NCBI GenBank assembly: GCA_011799875.1
Contig: CM022298.1
Location: 56,137,015 to 56,201,014 of the forward strand
Reading direction: 5' to 3'
DNA length: 64,000 nucleotides
From: Thinopyrum elongatum
Lineage: Eukaryota > Streptophyta > Magnoliopsida > Poales > Poaceae
A model generated the notes under the pieces. That model did not search any database. It saw only the letters and a program-made list of their open reading frames with translations, and had not been told where the DNA came from. Position numbers and translations under genes: made by a program. Shown here in pieces: positions 43,835-55,063 of the stretch (the first letter of the stretch is position 1; every line of letters starts with the position of its first letter).

Positions 43835-46800
43835 TCACTGAACATCAGAACAACTAGGCCGTGCAGAAGAAATTCCAGCTAGAGGAGGCACATTTGCATC
43901 TCTACCAACACCTGCATTTGCACCAGCTGAAAAATATGACCTGAAACCAGTATGTCTTGGAGTAGCAAATGGAGTCCTTGGAGCAGCAAATGCAGTTGTA
44001 GGGTTTCTTGGAGCAGCAGGAGGAGGCCTTGGTGCAGGTGTGGCAGCAGAACTGGAGGAAGATGGAGAAGGCCTTGGTGCAGGTGCAGCAGCAGAACTGG
44101 AGGAAGATGGAGGAGGCACAGGAGCAGGCATTGATCTACTAGCCTGGTGCAGCAGCAAAATTAAAAGCAATTAGTACACAAGTCCAATCAGTAAGATAAC
44201 AGAGGATATAGTTATTTTTACCTTGTGATTATTTTTCCTTATCGCAAGGTCTGGCCTCAAAGGCACTGAGCAGCTAGTGTACTTGTGGCCTTGCAACTTG
44301 CAATTGCTACAAGTGATTGTTGCCATCCTAGAATTTTCCTTAGGTTTGGGCACCTCAAATTTGCCTTTTCTTCTTTTCTCCTACTTTCTCCCCTTCTGGT
44401 GATCTTTGAAACCTGGTGGCATGATGTCTTCAGTATCTGTTTTGATCCAACCATGTTGTTGTGGCATAGGAGCAAACACTGGCTTGTAGCTGTTCAAATA
44501 CATAGGTTTCTTGAAGAAGTCAGAGACAAAATCCTCTGGATGCAGCTCTGCTTTGTATATTGCACTGACAGCATGGTTGCAAGGCAACGCTGTCATGTCC
44601 CATTTCCTGCATGAACAACTTCTTGTGGCCAGATTTATCTCATGTGTTGCATCACCACTCTTTACCTGCCACAGTCCAAGATCAGCCCTCTTAGGAATAC
44701 AATTTCTGGAATATGTTTTCATCAGCTCTAGCCTCTCTGTATAATATGGTGTAATGTCCCATCTAGCCTTTGCTGCTCCTTCCCTCTTTCCATCAAATCT
44801 CACCATTAGCTTGTCATAAATTCCTACAAGCATTGTAGCAATTGGTTTGCTCCTTACATCAAGGATGTACCTATTGAATGTTTCACTAAGATTGTTACAT
44901 ATTAAATCTGTTTTGCAATTGGTGTCCATGGCACACCTTGCCCAATTGTGCACAGGAATCTTGGACAACCAGACCCAAGCTGGCTCACATTGCGTCTTCA
45001 GTTCTTCCATTGCAAGATCATACCCATGCCTAGTCCAAGAGTAGGCAGCATTGTCCATACACTTCTTTAGATCTTCACCTCTAAAGCCTGCAGTTTGAAA
45101 GTTGGCATATATGTGCCTAATGCAGAATCTCTGTGGACAGTTAGGAAACACTGTGCTCATTGCTGTAAGTAGACCCTTCTGCCTGTCAGACATTATTGTG
45201 TAGTAGCCAAATTTGCCCTGTTCTCCACCTAAAGCATACTTCAGCTGCTCTAAAAACCATAGCCAGTTAGGTTTATCTTCCTTGCTAACAACAGCCCAAG
45301 CAATAGGGTAGATATTATTGTTTCCATCTCTGCCAGTAGCTGCAAGGATTTGTGCTCCTGTGGTCAATTTTATGAAACAGCCATCCAACCCTATGTATGG
45401 CCTACATCCATCAAGAAATCCTTGTCTTGCAGCATTCACACAGAAAAAAAGACCATGAAATCTTGGCTTGTAGCTTATGTCAACATGTTGTCCTTTCTTC
45501 ATTGCTTCCAACTGTTCCTCGGTGGGGCCAGTGACTGTGGTGACAATACATCTAGAGCCAGGATTTTTATCTATTACAGTTTGCAGATAATCCCTGATTC
45601 TGTGGTACTGCTTCTTATGATCACCCAGTACCATGTTCCTAGCTTTGGTCTTTGCCCTATAGGCCATCCTCTTTGGCACTTCCACCATGAAATCTATTTT
45701 GGCTTTGTCAACTATAGTACTGATGACAGTATTGGGATCTGACCTGAATTTGTCCACATAAGCAGTGCTGAGCCACTTAGAATTCACTCTAGTGCTAGAT
45801 GGATCAGTTGGACAAGTGTGTTTGAAGTGAACCTTCTTAATGCAAAATGTTTCCTCATGAGCTATCTTGGAGGCTGTCATATAGAATTGACATCCATATT
45901 TTTCCTTCTGCTTACAACACACAATTATCCTATCTGGAGTATTCCTATGGAAATGAAAATTCCTCACTTGTACAATGTGCAGTCTAGAGAGTGCCTCTCT
46001 GAACTGATAAACATTTCTAAAACAAAGTTTCAACATGAACTGTTGCTCTGGGCTTTCTCTGTTCTCATCATACCATACCCTTTCTTTTTGTTTCTTTGCT
46101 CTTGATTTTCTTCCTTTAGGCAGCACAAAAGAAAGTGGCTCAAATCCATCATCATCTTCCTCTTTCATAAAACCCACTTCCTCTTCATCATCAGAAGGAG
46201 CCCAATCTGGAATATCAGGTATCACTACTTGAGAGTGTGATCTCAGTGTAGGACCTGGCCTCTTTACTTTCTTCTTCACAGGCTGCTCTGGTGGAATTTG
46301 TTCAAAACATTCATCATCATTGACAAAAATGTCCTCAACATCTGTCTCACCCTCATAGTGCAGCATTGGGTCTTCTCTCTTCCTCTTCATCTCTGCAATA
46401 GTTGCCTTCAGTTCCTCTTCCTCTTTCCTGCTCTTCTCCTCTGCATACACTGGATCATACTGTCCTTCATCCCAACAAATGTAGCTATCATCAGATGCCT
46501 CTCCATCATCTTCTTCAGGAAAAGGATTTTCATCAATTTGAGTTTGCACATTCTCACATATAACACTATTTTGTGTACTGAACTGGTGAGCGCTGGGCTG
46601 CTCATTGGTGTGCAATGGCTGGTAGCACACACTGTCCTGTGTCTGAACCTGATAAGGAATGGACTGGTCCTCCCCTGCCTCTAGATCAATGAAACTTGGA
46701 TATGATTTAGCAATATCAGCTTGTTTCCTTTTGTCCCTCATCACTGTGAGTACCAATTTCTTGCTGCTATCATACTTCCTAATCATCTCATCCACCTTAA

Positions 46801-47359
46801 CTTGGCTATCTACTAAATCTAGCCCTTGCAGCCCCTCCCCTTCATCTTTAACATAGTACATTGAATCACATAAGCCATATCCTTCCTTCTCCATTATTGA
46901 CAGCAAATTGAGATATCTAACATCTGAACGTTCCATTGATTTTTGCACAAATTTGGCACCATCAAATTGAATAAACAGCTCCCAAATCTCAGATTCTTGC
47001 CTACATTAAATTTACAGAAAGATTCAGACCAAACCCTACTGCCTAAATCCACTAATCTGATGAAGGGGGAAGAAAATGGCTTACCCGCCGTCGGAGACGT
47101 AGTGGCTGAACGGATTATCGCTGGAGGTGTTGCCCGCCGACGACCAAGCTCTCTGCGATTCGGCTAGCGGGGGCATCGCTGACTGTAGCAACGGGAGCTG
47201 CTCTGAATCGACGGCAACGCTGCACTGCTCCTCGTCGCCGCCCTCATACAACAGCCTCTGTCGGACTCGCCCATCGCCGCCTCCGCCGCTAGGGTCGCTG
47301 CCGCCGGCCGGGACGCGGAGACAGCCACCGCCGCCGCCGCCGCCGCCAGGAGTCGCCAT
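43835..47359 (-). CDS. MULE transposase (MuDR/mudrA type), one in-frame stop before the zinc knuckle
   Basis: ATG at 47359; exons 47359-47085, 47000-44222 and 44143-43835 with GT-AG borders that keep the frame. A TAG at 44383-44381 ends translation after 964 residues; the frame then stays open for 53 codons and a third exon (to 1120 if read through). Order: Gly/Ser-rich N-terminus; acidic stretch; WRKY-GCM1-like Cys/His region ending FKHTC; MULE DDE domain with D631 (YIGLDGCFIK), D697 (IMSDRQKG) and probable E798 (LSETFNRY); SWIM finger C887-x-C889, C899-x-H901; after the stop a CCHC knuckle (C989, C992, H997, C1002) and a Pro/Ser/Ala-rich tail. The protein cuts and joins the transposon ends. 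The main catalytic parts look intact; loss of the knuckle could lower activity. Confidence 0.93.
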
Positions 47360-47424
47360 GGTCCGAGAACGCACGGGAGAGAGAGTGGAGCTGGACTGAA
47401 CTGTTGGGCAAACACTGTCCGAGC

Positions 47425-47638
47425 GGAGACCTAACGGCCGGCAGCTACGTGTCCGTCGTCCGTTGCCACGTCGACCTAAAAGTGGGGCCGACCGGTCAGA
47501 AAATGGCTAAACCGAGCGAACGGTGGTATGTGTCACATACCTGCCCCAATGTTGGTAGTTTTCAGACAAAACAGACAAAGTAGGTAGTTATGTGTCAACT
47601 CTGCCCCAAATATGGTAGTTTTGCGTCATTTACTCGTC
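47425..47638 (-). repeat. MULE right terminal inverted repeat
   Basis: Pairs with 42151-42364. It ends 65 bases before the transposase start codon, so it probably contains the transposase promoter. Confidence 0.95.
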
Positions 47639-47772
47639 ATGGAAGCAAAGGGCGGACAAGGGGCAGACTCCTGCCCTCCTGGCCACACAAAGGGACAGAA
47701 AAGGACAATTTTCCTGTCGAGGACCATACTGGAGCTGGATGAGTGCTAATAATCCGGCTAATAAACAACGTG

Positions 47773-47838
47773 CACAAGTGGAGCCCTTTTGCATCTGCCA
47801 TACTGCACAAGTGGATCCCTTTTGCATCTGCCATACAG
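47773..47838 (+). repeat. 33-bp tandem duplication
   Basis: CACAAGTGGAGCCCTTTTGC and CACAAGTGGATCCCTTTTGC begin at 47773 and 47806, followed by the same bases. It ends just left of the CACTA-like terminus. Confidence 0.85.
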
Positions 47839-47848
47839 TACAATACAT

Positions 47849-48420
47849 CACTACTGCAATTTTCGACTTTCCCAAATGCCTAGAAACTCAGCGAAATCCG
47901 TTTCCCACTTGGCAACGAGTTTGCCAAGTGTATATCTCGGCCTAGGTACTCGGCCCGACCCCCTTCAGGAGAAACACACTTTGCCGAGCGCCATCGATCG
48001 GGGACTTGGCAATCCCTTTGCCGAGCCATAAAAAGAGAACTTGATGGGCAAGATGGGGACAGCGACTGGCACGTGGCATGTGACTTTGCTGAGAGCCTAG
48101 ACAAAGTACATGGCGAATCTGGACGCACATGAGGACGCCACGTAGTCTCCCATGTTTCCGACGGGATATTTACCATGATGCTCCCAATTATCTCGACAAA
48201 AACAACTGCTCTTTGTCGAGAGCTTTCACTCAGCGAACACATATTCAGGCAAGTACCATCGGGCTCGCTTTGCCAAGGTCCTGATTAACACGCTCGGCAA
48301 AGTCTCTGGTAAGAAACTAGAGCTTGACACGTGGCAGCTATGCCGAGCTTCGTTCCCAACATAATATCTTCGCCGAGTGTAGTACTCGGCAATGCATATA
48401 TCGGTGTTTTGTTATATTTG
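47849..48420 (+). mobile_element. CACTA-like terminus with TTGCCGAG/CTCGGCAA repeats, incomplete
   Basis: CACTACTGCAATTTTCGAC starts at 47849, followed by many TTTGCCGAG / CTCGGCAA words in both orientations up to about 48395, the subterminal repeat style of another CACTA group. No coding region and no convincing right terminus are seen. It is likely a deletion derivative or a fragment. Confidence 0.55.
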
Positions 48421-48449
48421 TTTTTCCATCATCCCTGCAACAATAGCCA

Positions 48450-48452
<3 letters not shown>

Positions 48453-48520
<68 letters not shown>
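48453..48520. repeat. Compound microsatellite (AT)n(AG)n
   Basis: About 20 AT units followed by about 14 AG units. The overlapping frames on both strands are artefacts of the repeat. Confidence 0.95.
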
Positions 48521-48523
<3 letters not shown>

Positions 48524-49412
48524 AGTACTCAGCAAAGCATAGTTCAGTGTTTTATTACGTACAGACGTAAGAGAAGATCGGTCTGTTCTTGATATGTTGG
48601 TGATGAGTAGTATAATCGATGCAGTCAAGCCTAGTATTGCGTTTGGTGAAACACTAAACATTGTCTTCCCACCACCGATCGGAACGTTGGCAGCACCCAA
48701 CGACAGTACCGACGCAGGACCTCATAGCAGCCCCTCTGTCTATTTCATGTGCCAAGGTCATCACCCGCAGAGTTCGACGCCTTCACGGTAAGTGTTCGAT
48801 GCTAAATCTCCACCATCTTCAATGCATGGTTTCGATATTTGATTCTCTAACATCAGCGATGTGTACATGTTTCACAACACACACGTGTTGCACTATATAT
48901 GTCATGCTGAGGGGTGAAAGGACGAAATTTGCAATGGGCTTAATCATGCATCTGAAAGAGAAAGCGATGCACACCATGGAGTTGCTAGCACACATGTTTA
49001 AGGTTTCGGTGGTTAAGGTGGAAGACGGTTATGAAGATGTGGGACCTCGTGAACGACCTGAAGGGGTGGACTCACAAAGATGACACTCTCCAAAGGCCGG
49101 ATGTGTCCCTTGGTCGAAGGATCTAATTTATTTGGTCGTTACCCTAGACGAAAGATCCTCGCCACCGCTGACGGAGACGATTCCGCGAATATCGGGTAGG
49201 GGGTCCGGAGCTAGTAGCCTAGATGCGATGGCAACACGGAAACAAGGTATTACCTAGGTTCGGGCTCTCTCAAAGGAATAATAATCTACGTCCTGCTTTT
49301 GATTGTATTAATTTGGTATGGTGTATAGAGTGCAGGTTTGTCAACCCCGAGATTGTGTTCAATATAACCTAGTCGGCCACGTTGGTGGAGGGGAGTCCTC
49401 CACGGATAAGGG
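48521..49412. other. Unassigned, possibly with an old LTR fragment at the right
   Basis: A 140-codon frame at 48661-49083 has no recognisable similarity. From 49200, ACCTAGGTTCGGGCTCTCTC then CTACGTCCTGCTTTTG resembles the end of some Triticeae gypsy LTRs, but I cannot name it or set borders. Confidence 0.35.
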
Positions 49413-50011
49413 TGATACATCTCCAACGTATCTATAATTTTTTTTTATTGTTTCATGTTATTATATTGTCAATCTTAGATACTTTATATGCAATTTTATA
49501 TCATTTTTTGGGACTAACCTATTAACTCAGTGCCTAGTGTCAGTTGTTGCTTTTGCTTGTTTTTGGTTTTATAGAAAATCTGTACCAAACGGAATCCAAA
49601 CGCTATGAAACTTTTTGACGGTTTCTTTCTGGACACAAGAGACCCTAGAAGCTTCGGGGGGGGGGGGGGGGGGACCAGAAGACGTGCGAGGAGACGACAA
49701 AGCAAATGGCGCGCCTAGGAAGGGGGGGTAGGCGCGCCCTGATGCCTTGTGGGCCCCTCGTGGCTCCATCTAACCTAATTCCAGTGCTATAAATTCCTAA
49801 ATAGTCCAAAAAAAACCAGAGAGCCACCCGAAAGAATTTTTTCACCGCCGTAAGCTTTTGTTCTTCCACGATCCCATCTGGAGGCCTTTTCCATTACTCT
49901 GCCGGAGGGGAAATAGATCACGAGGGCTTCCACATCAACCTTGTTGCAGCTCCTATGATGTGCGAGTAGTTCACCACAGACCCACGGGTCCATAGTTATT
50001 AGCTAGATGGG

Positions 50012-50044
<33 letters not shown>

Positions 50045-50334
50045 ATGTGTGTGTGTGATTTTTAATACAATGTTCTCCTCGGAGTTCTATCCGATGTAAT
50101 CTTCTTTTGCGGTGTGTTTGTCGAGATCCGGTAAATTATGGATTTATGATCAGATTATTCATTGAAATTAATTGAGTCTTTCCTGAACTTTATTATGCAT
50201 GATTATTATAGCTTTGTATTACTCTCCGATCTATCCATTTGGTTTGGCCAACTAGATTGATTTATCCTCCGTGGGAGGGGTGCTTTGTAGTAGGTTCTAT
50301 CTTGTAATGTCCTCACCTCATAAGGGGTAGCGAG
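49413..50334 (+). mobile_element. Sabrina-like LTR fragment, cut by the next gypsy element
   Basis: Starts TGATACATCTCCAACGTATC and follows the LTR of elements A and B, much diverged, up to GGGTAGCGAG, where the next LTR begins. The right part of the LTR must lie beyond the insertion, outside the window. It contains an 18-base G run (49656-49673) and a (CT)n(GT)n microsatellite (about 50012-50058). Confidence 0.85.
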
Positions 50335-51889
50335 TGTTGACACCAGATTTTGGCACGGTCAAGAACTTAATTAAGATGGCTTCAAATGGAAAAGTGCTCA
50401 AAGTGAGAAAGTTTCGTATCATCAAAAGGATAAACTTTGATATTTGGGTCATAGCCATCCGGTCTCATCTCTAAGGCCGAAGTTGTGTTCGAAGTACTGA
50501 GATTTACTGTCCAGAACACTATTTGGCTGATTACGCCCCCAAGATGGTCTCATATGAGAAAAATTTCTACATGAATTGTCTTCATCTCGTCGAAACGGTT
50601 GATTTTGATATAAAAATCGTCTCAATCGAAGTTCGTATGTGAAAGTTAGAGACAAAACAGTGTGCTGCAAAAATCTGCCCCGGAAGTTCCGGGCAACTTC
50701 CGGGGAGGTTCCGCGCTAAACCGAAAGTTTGCACGCAGTGCGCCCCGAAAACTGGAGTTTTAACATTATTTGCAGATTTGCGAGCCCAAATTCGACCTCA
50801 AGATGACCTCGGATGAAAAAGTGATCAACTGAAGAGTTCTTCTATATTGCAAGATCTACAACTTTACTTTTTGGACCATCACGATCCGACGCCATATGCG
50901 ACCTGCAGGAGCGGTGCAAGAGGGCCACTGTTCAAAAAATCTTCCGATTCGGCGATTAATCTTCCGATTTATCGCTACTCACGGGTTGACCGATAAGATT
51001 ATGCCTTATCTTCACCGTTTATCTTTTGAGCCAATTTATCGCTCTGACAAGCGATTTATCGGGAATCTACTAATAAATCGGACGTATTCATAGCACTATG
51101 CTTGCAAAAACTATGTTTATTTATGTTTTGTGGACCTTGTTACACAATATGTACCGTTGTCTTATTTTGTTTGTCATTATACGAGGATTGAAAGGCTATG
51201 AATCTAGGTAACACTTCTGTCCAATATTGTTTTGGTGTTGAATATAGTGTATTCTAGTGTTGGGAACCTGGGATTTGCAAAAAATATCCGATTAATAGTC
51301 GACCGATAAAATTGATTAATCGGCCGATTTCCGATTAATCTCTAATCCCCAGCTGACCGAGACGATAATGATAAGCGATATCCTCAACATTGAAGAGGGC
51401 TACTTGATGTAATTTTAGCCCAGAAGTTCCGGGCTGACCGGAAGTTCCGGCCCTCGTAGTCCAAGTTGTGTTAACTTTCGATGGTTTGGACGGGATTTGA
51501 GTCCTTTTCTTGTACGGAAAGTCCAGCCGCCTCATATATATATAAGAGGTGATGGCCGATTGAATAACAACACACAATCGAACAATCAATCTACTTTCTA
51601 CCCTAGTTTTACATCTCTTCATTGTTCTTTCTCTCTTGTTCTTCGTTCGTTCTTCGTTGAAGGGCAACAATCCTCGAGGCTCTAGGGGCGGGCGAACCGA
51701 CCTAGGGCAGCCCATAGCCGCCGCGCGTCCAGACAGGGTCCCTCCCGGGCGCGTGGGGTTTCGGGTCCTGAAAAGCACTCGCCGGATTGCTTGCGTACCG
51801 CGCTTTCGGATGGGTCTCCTTCGACGTGAGCTGCGGTGCATCACCCTCAGCGTTGGAGTTACACGGTGACGTGTTCGTGTGCGAACACA
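50335..51889 (+). repeat. 5' LTR of gypsy element C
   Basis: Starts TGTTGACACCAGATTTTGGC and ends CGAACACA, about 1555 bases. It holds repeated CCGGAAGTTCCGGG palindromes (50680-50720, 51420-51455), an AT-rich CGATTAATC-type module (50938-51380), and a probable TATA box (TATATATATAAG, near 51534). Confidence 0.85.
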
Positions 51890-51894
51890 CTTTT

Positions 51895-51912
51895 TGGCGA
51901 CTCTGCTGGGGA
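51895..51912 (+). other. Primer binding site of gypsy element C
   Basis: TGGCGACTCTGCTGGGGA directly follows the LTR and a CTTTT spacer. It differs from the primer site of elements A and B. Confidence 0.75.
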
Positions 51913-51938
51913 AGAAAGATCAAGAATCATCATCAACC

Positions 51939-54900
51939 ATGTCTAATCTCCCCAAGCCCTCAGATGTTGATGCCGATAACATCATTAAGCCCAGTCTTGA
52001 TGAACTATCGGAGGAACATCACCAAGCCTATGAAACGCGCAAGAAGTAGCGTGAAGAGGCTTTTGAAGCGCTCAAGAAGAAGAACGAGTAGGAGGATTTG
52101 GAGGCGTTTCTTGCAAGTTTCAAGAAGGACCGTCAAGGCAACATCACTCCGGTTGGAAAAGTCAATTTTTCTCCTCTCATTGACGAACAAGATTTAATCA
52201 CTGTGAGTAAAGTTTTTTCTCAAGAGCAAGTGGCTGTGATTGAAAGTCTTGTTAGTAAGGGTAATGTGATGACGTACAATTCTTTTGTGGCAAATACTAA
52301 TGCTAAGAAAAATATGCCGCCATCATCTAGTGGTACTGTTAGTGTATATGAAAACCCTAGTCCAACTTTACCTATTTCATCGGCACCTCCTATGCAACAA
52401 CAATATAGTATGCCATTGAATTTTTACCCTAGTCAAACCAACCAGCTTGTGGCTGCACCTACATATCCTAATCCTATTATGAGTGTGCCCAATTCGGCGT
52501 CAACGCCGAATCACTTTGTCGCACCACCCATAGGCGCAAGCATGTTTGGTCTTCCGCCGAATTATGGTTCGGCGCCCATCCCACAAGTTGCACCACTAGC
52601 TAGTACTCAGGTTGCTCCGATGTCATTGCCACAAACATCTTCATCTACCTCAGATCCAATTTTAGCGAAATTAAGGGAGGATTTGCATAAGATGTTTCTA
52701 GAAACTTTCGGAAACGAGCCGAAAGTAAAGATTCGTGTGTACCAAAAGCCTTATCCTGAGCACTTTGATGCAGTTTTGTACCCTCAAGGTTACAAGGTTC
52801 CTGATTTTGTTAAATTTAGTGGAGAGGGCACAAAACCAACATGGGAGCATGTTAGTAAGTATCTAGCGCAGTTAGGTGAAGCAGGTTCCATAGAAGAATT
52901 GAAAGTGCGTTTATTTCCATTATCTTTAACTGGCACCGCATTTTCATGGTTTGCTGCTTTACCACATGGTTCAATTCTCTTATGGTCGCAATTAGAGCAG
53001 AAGTTTCATGATCACTTTTATAGCGGCGATAATGAGCTTAAGTTGTCACATCTTACATCGGTTAGGCAAAAACATGAAGAATCGGTCACCGATTATGTCA
53101 AGAGATTTAGAGATATAAAAAACCGATGTTATAGCTTGGTGATAAGCGAGAGAGACTTGGCGGATCTTGTTCTTAGTGGCTTGAAAACTCATATTAAAGA
53201 GAGGCTACAAACTTATGAGTTTTTGAATATTAACCAAGTCTTACAAAAAGCTTTGGCTCAAGAGAGTCGAAGTAAAGAGGTTCATAGGTCTACAACCGAT
53301 CGTCCTAGAATGCATATGGTTGAATACAATGATGATAATTCGGACTATGAGGTTGATGTCTATACTACTGAGTTTGTTTGGTCCTTAAAGGCCAAACCTT
53401 ATACATGCAATGCTTTTAAGCCGATTCGCAAGAATCGTGATGATGAGATGAAGTTCACTTTTGATATATCTAAGTGTGATAGAATATTTGATGCTCTCTT
53501 GCAAGACAAGATGATTAGAATATCACACACCATACCGCCGTTTGAGGAGCTAAAACGGCGTGCTTATTGCAAATACCATAATTCATTTTCTCATGCTACT
53601 AACGATTGCAATGTTTTTTGAAGACAGATACAATCAGCCATTAATGACAGATGATTGAATTTTGCTGAGATGCAAGTTGATAAACAACCCTTCCCGATAA
53701 ACACCATGGGTTTGGAGGGAAAGAAAATGTTAATTCGGCCTAGCATAGCCGAATCTTCTAATAAAGATAATGTTGTTATTGGTGAACCCAGGAAAGGCAA
53801 AGAGGGCGACAAAGTCTTGGGAAGAGAGGTTGTGATTGATAAGCAACCCGATGGCAAGGAAGTATTGAAGATCAGCATAAAAAATCCTGCACTCGGGGTG
53901 CAACCACAAGTACAAGAAGATACTCATGTTAAATTTATCAAGCCCAAGAATTCAGAAGTTGGCAAGTGGGAAAAGAGTGAAGCTAAGCGCAAGAGAATCA
54001 AGCCAACTTTTGATATGTTGCTATCCAAATATGCAAGTCAAGCGGCCGATTCTAGCTCTAATCGGCCATCACATTCAAAGTGTTCAAGATCGCCTCCGAA
54101 GCAAGAGTTTCGACGTTATGCAAGGCCATATGGGTCAAGGACACCGACACCACGGATGTCACAAACCCCGTATGCGCCATATTACGTGAGAGACTTCAAT
54201 GGAGGATGGGGGCAGCCCCCAATGGCTCCTTATGCTTTTCATATGGGGTGGGCAGCACCTAGAAGGCCTGCTAGCGAGAGGCTTTATTATCCCACACAAG
54301 GCCGTTTGAGCTATGGTGCTAATCGGCCAACAAAAATTTCTCCAAGCAAGGCCAATAAAAAAGTGTGGCGTATTAAGTCACCTAATGTACAAATTTCAGA
54401 ATGCGACAAGGAAAAGGAGATCAAAAGGCCGATTGTTGGTAATCTGGCCAATTCTAATGGTGATATTGTTATTGTTCAGCAGGGTTCCATGGTTAATGAT
54501 CATGAGGCTAGCACAAGCAAGGCCAAACCTAGGGATCCCAAATATACCCAACCTAAGTGGTGTCCTCTCGGTTTAACTAAAACCATGAAAAGGAGATTAC
54601 AACGCATGAGGAATCATGAGAAGGTAGAGCACAAAGAACAGAAGCAAAGGGACGAATTGTTCAATGAAATTCGGCCCATGGCACTCACAAAACAAGTGTG
54701 GACGCCTAAACAAAAAGAAAACACAGATGCTTCTACGTTAGCTACAACAACACCTTCACCTCCAAAAGTGGATGATGCGACCCCTATTACATCGTCCACA
54801 CCACCTGAAACATCCCCTTCAATTGAGGAAACTTTAAGCCCAATATACACATTGGGAGATGAAGATGAGATGGTGGATTACGAATCTATGCCGGTTCGGG

Positions 54901-55063
54901 AAGGTATGGATATTAATATGGTGTATTACTTACTTGCCGAGTTTCGTGCTATAGGTGAAGAAGGGAAGGTGGCTTAGCTGGATTTTGGTCCAAATAACGC
55001 TATCTTTGAGAAGCCAAAAGAACCGGTGAAACACTTGAAGCCATTGTACCTCAAAGGTCATAT
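51939..55063 (+). pseudogene. Gag and start of pol of gypsy element C, five in-frame stops, then interrupted
   Basis: One frame runs from the ATG at 51939 to the insertion point, with stops at 52047 (TAG), 52089 (TAG), 53619 (TGA), 53652 (TGA) and 54975 (TAG) and no frameshift. The N-terminus is charged and helical, then a Pro/Ser/Gln-rich linker. The Retrotrans_gag capsid domain lies at about 52798-53220 (LFPLSLTGTAFSWFAALP, FHDHFY, YVKRFRDIKNRC). A zinc-knuckle remnant follows near 53560 (CKYHNSFSHATNDC), then a basic/Pro-rich spacer. The frame ends in the segment that precedes the aspartic protease in such elements. All five stops can be explained by single C-to-T changes. Confidence 0.88.

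Larger units (their letters stand above)
42151..47638. mobile_element. MuDR-like Mutator transposon (MULE) with two convergent genes
   Basis: 5488 bases bounded by 214-bp terminal inverted repeats that differ at only six positions by eye, so the element is young. Each end starts GACGAGTAAATGACGC. The left gene (plus strand) encodes a GRF-zinc-finger coiled-coil protein and the right gene (minus strand) a MuDR-type transposase; they converge near 43410-43835. The layout is that of maize MuDR. I could not find the expected 9-bp target duplication: left flank GGCGTCATG, right flank ATGGAAGCA. Confidence 0.95.
50335..55063 (+). mobile_element. Gypsy element C (LTR, primer site, gag region), interrupted by copia element 2
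   Basis: LTR 50335-51889, primer site 51895-51912, gag-pol frame from 51939. At 55064 copia element 2 interrupts it, so protease, polymerase and 3' LTR lie beyond the window. The left flank is GCGAG (50330-50334), the expected target duplication; its partner is not visible. I cannot name the family with certainty. Confidence 0.9.

Noticed and set aside
42142..47647. 9-bp target duplication of the MULE
   Set aside because: The flanking 9-mers were compared in several registers and do not match.
48331..48700. Frames with (YI)n and (RE)n runs
   Set aside because: Produced by the (AT)n(AG)n microsatellite.
48661..49083. 140-codon frame
   Set aside because: No similarity or gene signal recognised; left as unassigned.
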